Part shown: in pieces, positions 59,566 to 64,000 of the stretch
Numbering within the stretch: position 1 is the first letter of the stretch
Layout: every line of letters starts with the position of its first letter
DNA from: Chamaecrista fasciculata
Lineage: Eukaryota; Streptophyta; Magnoliopsida; Fabales; Fabaceae
Length of the DNA stretch: 64,000 nt
Reading direction: 5' to 3'
NCBI GenBank assembly: GCA_003254925.1
Contig: QANZ01046620.1
Span: forward strand, 23,992-87,991
Notes under the pieces: generated by a model
What the model was told of the DNA's origin: nothing
Databases searched by the model: none
The model's input: the letters and a program-made list of their open reading frames with translations, nothing else
Program-made: the position numbers and the translations under genes

Positions 59566-61205
59566 TGCAAGAATTCTAGATTCTGAATAATTCCCTCAAT
59601 TAATTGATACAAAGGACATAGTACACCATATATACGCCAGCATATCAGTACAACAAATGTTCTACATTCTTCTATTCTAACAATTCCTAACTAACTCAAC
59701 AGCTGGCAATGACAACACACCACATACAGAATATTCACAGCAAAGAATGCAAATGAGAAAAATGGGCTTGGGCCATATGTTATCTAATACCCCCCTGCAA
59801 ACTCAGTGGCGAGTTGTGGACACTGAGTTTGGACCTCAGATGAAGAAATGAAGACTTTGGGAGGGGTTTGGTGAGAATGTCTGCTACTTGGTCTTTAGAG
59901 GAAATATGAACAACTGAAACCTTGCCTTATTGAACCTTTTCCCGAACAAAGAAGAGATCCAACTCAAGATGTTTAGTGCGAGAGTGAAGGACTGGGTTGG
60001 CAGAGAGTAGCACAGTGCTTAAGTTATCACACTAAATAGTAGGTGGTGTGCAAGGGATAGGCAAATGAAGCTCAGATAACAAGGATTGAAGCCATGTCAG
60101 TTCAGCAACAACAAGAGCAAGAGCTCTGTACTCTGCTTCAGTTGAGGACCGAGAGATAATGACTTGTTTCTTCGACGCCCATGAGATCAAATTGGAGCCA
60201 TAGAAGACACAAAAACCAGATGTTGAGCGGTGATCGATAGGGTCTGCAGCCCAATCTGCATCACACATTGCACTTAAAGATGGTTTAGAGCTTCAATGGA
60301 GATGTAAGCCCATGGTTTGAGTGCCCTGCAAGTATCTGAGTATACGTTTGACACATTGCCAATGAGTGAAGAGAGGTTTGTGCATGAATTGACTAACTTT
60401 GTTCATTGTGTAGGCAATGTCAGGGCGAGTAATGCATGCATATTGAAGAGCTCCCACTGTGGATCTATAAAGTTTGGGATCTTCCATCAAGTTAGTGCCA
60501 TCTGCATAGAGTTTTTGAGCAGCAACCATGGGAGTAGGTTGTGGTTTGGCAGTGCTCATGTTAACTCGAAGAAGAAGATCATGAATATATTTGGTTTGGG
60601 TTAGGAGTAAACCAGTAGAGGTGGGCTGAACTTGAACACCAAGGAAGTAGTGCAAGTTGCCAAGATCTTTGAGAGCAAACTGGGCATGCAGCTTGGCAAT
60701 GACAGAAGCAATTTCAGTAGTGGAGCTGCCTGTGATGATAATATCATCAACATAGACAAGCATGTAGGTGAGTGAAGAGGGTGTTTGTCTAATGAACAAA
60801 GAGGAATCACTTTTAGCATTTGTGAATCCAAGCATATGTAAGGTGGAGGCAAGTGTGCTGAACCATGCCCTGGGAGCCTGCTTGAGTCCATAGAGAGACT
60901 TCTTGAGTCGACAAACAAGAGAGGAATCACCTTTAACAAAGCCAGGAGGTTGGACCATATATACTTCTTCAGATAGAGTGCCATTTAGGAAAGCATTGTT
61001 GACATCTAATTGTATGATTTGCCAACCAGAAGAGAGAGCAATGGAGATAAGAAGTCTAATTGTAGCTGGTTTCACAACAGGGCTGAAAACTTCAGAGAAA
61101 TCAAACCCGGGCTGTTGATGGAAGCCTTTGGCAACTAGTCGGGCTTTGTAGCGATTCACAGAGCCATCAGCATTTTCTTTGATGCAAAAGATCCATTTGC
61201 CAATT
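59566..61205 (-). mobile_element. Ty1/copia element, 3' half (LTR, RNase H, RT)
   Basis: Minus strand. A short 3' LTR lies at about 59566-59789, preceded in its own orientation by a GCAGGGGGG polypurine tract (59790-59798). RNase H about 59800-60270 ([52 protein letters not shown]). RT about 60290-61205 (NRYKARLVAKGFHQQ, VKPATIRLLISIALSS, LDVNNAFLNGTL, SLYGLKQAPRAWF, YVDDIIITGSS, FALKDLGNLHYFLGVQ). Classic Ty1/copia order. Broken, with a few breaks, and cut within RT by the Athila-like element at 61206; integrase and gag are outside the window. Confidence 0.92.
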
Positions 61206-64000
61206 TGACCGCACCCGTCGCTAGGTGGTCAAAAATACCGGAAATAATGCACTATAGTGGTGCAATCCGAGTCGATCTCTCGAGGAACCACTTGCAAAGG
61301 TTCAATAATGAATTATAAAAGACTTTACTAATCGGGTAAAGAACAAGGCATTTTATCAAACACTTGGTGTGCAAGAAAACTAAATGTTATAGAACTAAAA
61401 TATTTTTGTGATTTTTAATTATAAAGCTAAACTAAAAAGATAATAAAGACACTTATTAATGGAAACACCCAACGGAGGGATTGAATCGGCCTTCCTAGCT
61501 TACAAAGATCGGAGTAATTACTTCACAAACCATTTACTAAAGTTGTCTAACTACCGTTAAACATAGCAATTAACTCAATTATAACCATAACCAAGATAAT
61601 CACTCTAATAAAGCTAATGGTGAGATAAAATAATAGATTCAGGTAACTCTATAACTCAGACAAAGTTATCATAGAGAAACTTATCTCAATTACTAGTCAA
61701 ACAAACTACAACGTATCCGAACGGATCGTAACTAAGATAAATAATAATCAATATATATTAGAATCCATAATCCAATCTCAAATTCATAGTCAATATCAGA
61801 ATAACAAGTTCTCTAAACAAGAATAAACTCAAATCCTAATATATAACTACAAAAAGTGTAAAGTAAAACTCCCTAAGTGAAGAACCAAGCTCGGGCCTCC
61901 TCCAATCCTCCTCCGGGTGTGGAATCTAGCTGCTCATGGAGAGGAATTCAGCTTCACCAAGCCTCCTAGCCTCCAAGATAGCCATGGATGAAGGTGGGAG
62001 ATGAGAGAAAGTGGAGAAGATGATGGAGAGTGTGTTTAATGTGTGTCTTCCATTTAGAGAGGGTTTAGAGACTTAAATTAGGTCAATTTTCGAGTCCTAT
62101 GACGCATGGGTCGGGTCTGGATAGGGACCAAATTGATTGGGCTTCGAAATTTCAATTTTGGGCCAATTTCGCGATTCCCGCCGTGGAAACCGCCGCGGGC
62201 AAGGCCGCGGCGGGTTCCGCGGCGGGTTTTCCAGCACCCACAAAAATATGTGCGTTTCAATTCCCACTTGCTCCGCTTCAATCTCCGGCCTCTTGCACTT
62301 GATTCTCACGAGATTTAGTTCCTTTAAACCTGCAATTGCAACATGAAAATGTGTAATATCTCAAGCCAAAAAGATTAAATACAAATCAATGATCATAACC
62401 CGAGAAAACTACACTTTTAGACGATAAAAGGACCAATTTGCAATTGTTAACTAGAAACTTTAATTATCATATCCAGAGGCTAAAACCACTCTAATAAGCT
62501 TCTAAAACATTATAAAACACAATGAAAAGCCTCTAAATAGCATGGTATGAATTGGTCCGATCAAATTCCCCCACACTTAAACCTTTGCACTCCTGGGCAA
62601 AGCTATCAAATAGACAAAAAGATAAGGATGCAAGAGAACTAAAAGAAACCTAACCACACTCATGAAATGAAATAGCTCATCAAATGCTCCCACGATCAAA
62701 GAGACAACTAGAGAAGAGAAGTTATGCAAAGCAATTCAAAAGATCCTCAATTGATCAAATATCAAAGTGTATCTCTCAACTCACCAAGAAGAGGTTATAT
62801 CACTCAAAATCCAATCAACAAGGCAAACTACCATAGGCTTGTAATGACTCTAAAATCTCTACTATGAATGCAATGGCACAAAAGATCAAGAGGTCTTTAA
62901 TAGGGTTGATAATGATGGAAAAGGTTAAAATGGAAGAAAGAATAGTGAAGGCAACAATGTATGAAGGAAGAACTAAGCTAATAATCACTAGTCAATGAAT
63001 TCCACAATTTAGCATTTAAAACCTACCACTCTTAGAACAAACTTCAATCCTCAAACCAACCAAGAATTGCCCAAGCTTTCTCTTTTTTTTTTTCTAATAT
63101 ATAAATATATGTATTCTTTCTTTTTTTTTTTTCACAACTTGAGTCTTGGACTATTTATTTGGCTAGCCAAATACTTGCCTTAGCTTCTTAAAAATCAACT
63201 CATTCTTTTACTTTGAAGCTTACAAGGCACTTCTCTTTTTTTTTTTCGCTTTCTTTTCTTCTTATATACTTCTTTTATTTTACCATCTTTTTTTTCAAAA
63301 CTTGGCAATTCGAACCCATGAGGAGAAAAGCAAAAAGAAGAGTGTTAGTCAAACAAAATACTAAATTCAGAATTCAAAAACCAATACTAGAAAGCTTAGA
63401 AAATAAAGCTCAAAATGGGTAAGCAAAAGGAAATGATGAAATGGGCTAGTGTATGGGATAGAAGGTGAGAAATGAATGCCTCTATCATATCAAAAATACC
63501 AATGCATATGAAGCTTTGACTAAGAGTCAGCACAAGTTCTAGAGAAGCCAAGTCAATGGACTATAATGCACTCATACAAATGAAAGAATTCAGGCTCAAG
63601 TAACTTTCAACAAGGCAAATCAAGGGAAAAGTCGCTCAATCTGATCAAAAGAGGGTTAAATGAAATGCTAAGCATAAAAGTCTACTCAGGTTGCAAAATG
63701 AACAATGAGAAACATTCAAACAAACCAAAATCAGATCATGAATGGATAAGGACCAAATAGCTCAAATGCATACACATTCTATCCTGCCAGCTAAACCAGA
63801 AGAAAAGATAAAAATGCGGGTTCATCTGACCATGAAAGCAATGATGGATGCACTTGAAAAACATGGTTGCAAGGATGCAATACAAGATCATAAAAATAGA
63901 AAACTCATCCAGAAATGCAACTCATAATGAATATCCATCAAGTGACAGCAATAATCAGCGAAACAGATATAGAATATAGAGAAATACACTGAAAATGCTG
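61206..64000 (-). mobile_element. Second Athila-like element, minus strand, partial
   Basis: 3' LTR 61206-62563 (1,358 bp; on the minus strand TGATCGGACC...GGGTGCGGTCA). Inside it, 62564-62580 is the polypurine tract (minus: TTAAGTGTGGGGGAATT), and 62581-64000 is 3' non-coding DNA related to 25860-26926 (for example the TTTGCCCAGGAGTGCAAAG phrase). The last 60-100 bases of the LTR are nearly the same as those of the element at 15265, the rest is more diverged, so this is a sister subfamily. The rest of the element lies beyond the right edge. It has inserted in the copia RT. Confidence 0.9.
62176..62234. repeat. GC-rich inverted-repeat module (minus-strand LTR copy)
   Basis: CCCGCCGTGGAAACCGCCGC at the left, CCGCGGCGGGTTCCGCGGCG near the right, ending GTTTTCCAG. 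Same position class (inside an LTR) as 15595 and 27257. Confidence 0.85.

Noticed and set aside
60317-61118. Plus-strand frames of 71 and 95 codons over the copia RT
   Set aside because: Antisense of well-supported RT and RNase H coding DNA.
1-64000. tRNA, rRNA, CRISPR or bacterial-type operons
   Set aside because: None seen; the only tRNA-related words are retroelement primer-binding sites.

Overview
This is nuclear DNA of a eudicot plant: AT-rich, intron-era host gene relics (PPR, SAUR, DUF295/F-box, a flavonoid 3',5'-hydroxylase-like cytochrome P450, a UPL5-like HECT ubiquitin ligase) buried in plant-type transposable elements. I cannot name the species. I see no convincingly intact host gene; the nearest candidates are a 134-codon GC-rich reading frame at 7403-7807 with its own TATA box, and a SAUR gene at 56784-57105 that is whole apart from one frame break.

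Layout. 0-7.9 kb: DUF295 relic, a tandem duplication with TTTAGGG-like edges, minus-strand LTR fossils with a tRNA-Arg-type primer site, a PPR pseudogene, a 62-bp tandem repeat and the 134-codon frame. 8-15 kb: two minus-strand retroelement fossils, a Ty3/gypsy gag plus LTR and a decayed Ty1/copia pol. 15.26-28.31 kb: a young Athila-like Ty3/gypsy element on the plus strand (two ~1.37-kb LTRs, 5-bp target duplication, tRNA-Asp-type primer site, gag, pol, env-like region). 28.6-49.2 kb: at least five head-to-tail diverged copies of a 3-4-kb unit, each carrying its own insertions (a hAT element, three Mutator-like elements, one further insertion); one copy keeps the 3' end of a UPL5-like HECT ligase gene. 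49.4-51 kb: P450 pseudogene split by small non-autonomous elements. 51-59.5 kb: small elements, a hAT left end running into a 598-base assembly gap, and the SAUR relic between two related fold-back elements. 59.5-64 kb: a minus-strand Ty1/copia element interrupted by a second Athila-like element that runs off the right edge.

The two observations I think most worth following are the five-copy tandem array, in which neighbouring copies act as natural empty sites for the insertions, and a G+C-rich inverted-repeat module that recurs at non-coding positions of the Athila-like family (both LTRs, 5' leader, two sites in the 3' non-coding region, and the related minus-strand LTR), standing out sharply from the AT-rich surroundings. 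No RNA genes, CRISPR arrays or bacterial-type features were seen. All family assignments are from recognition of motifs by eye, without database search.
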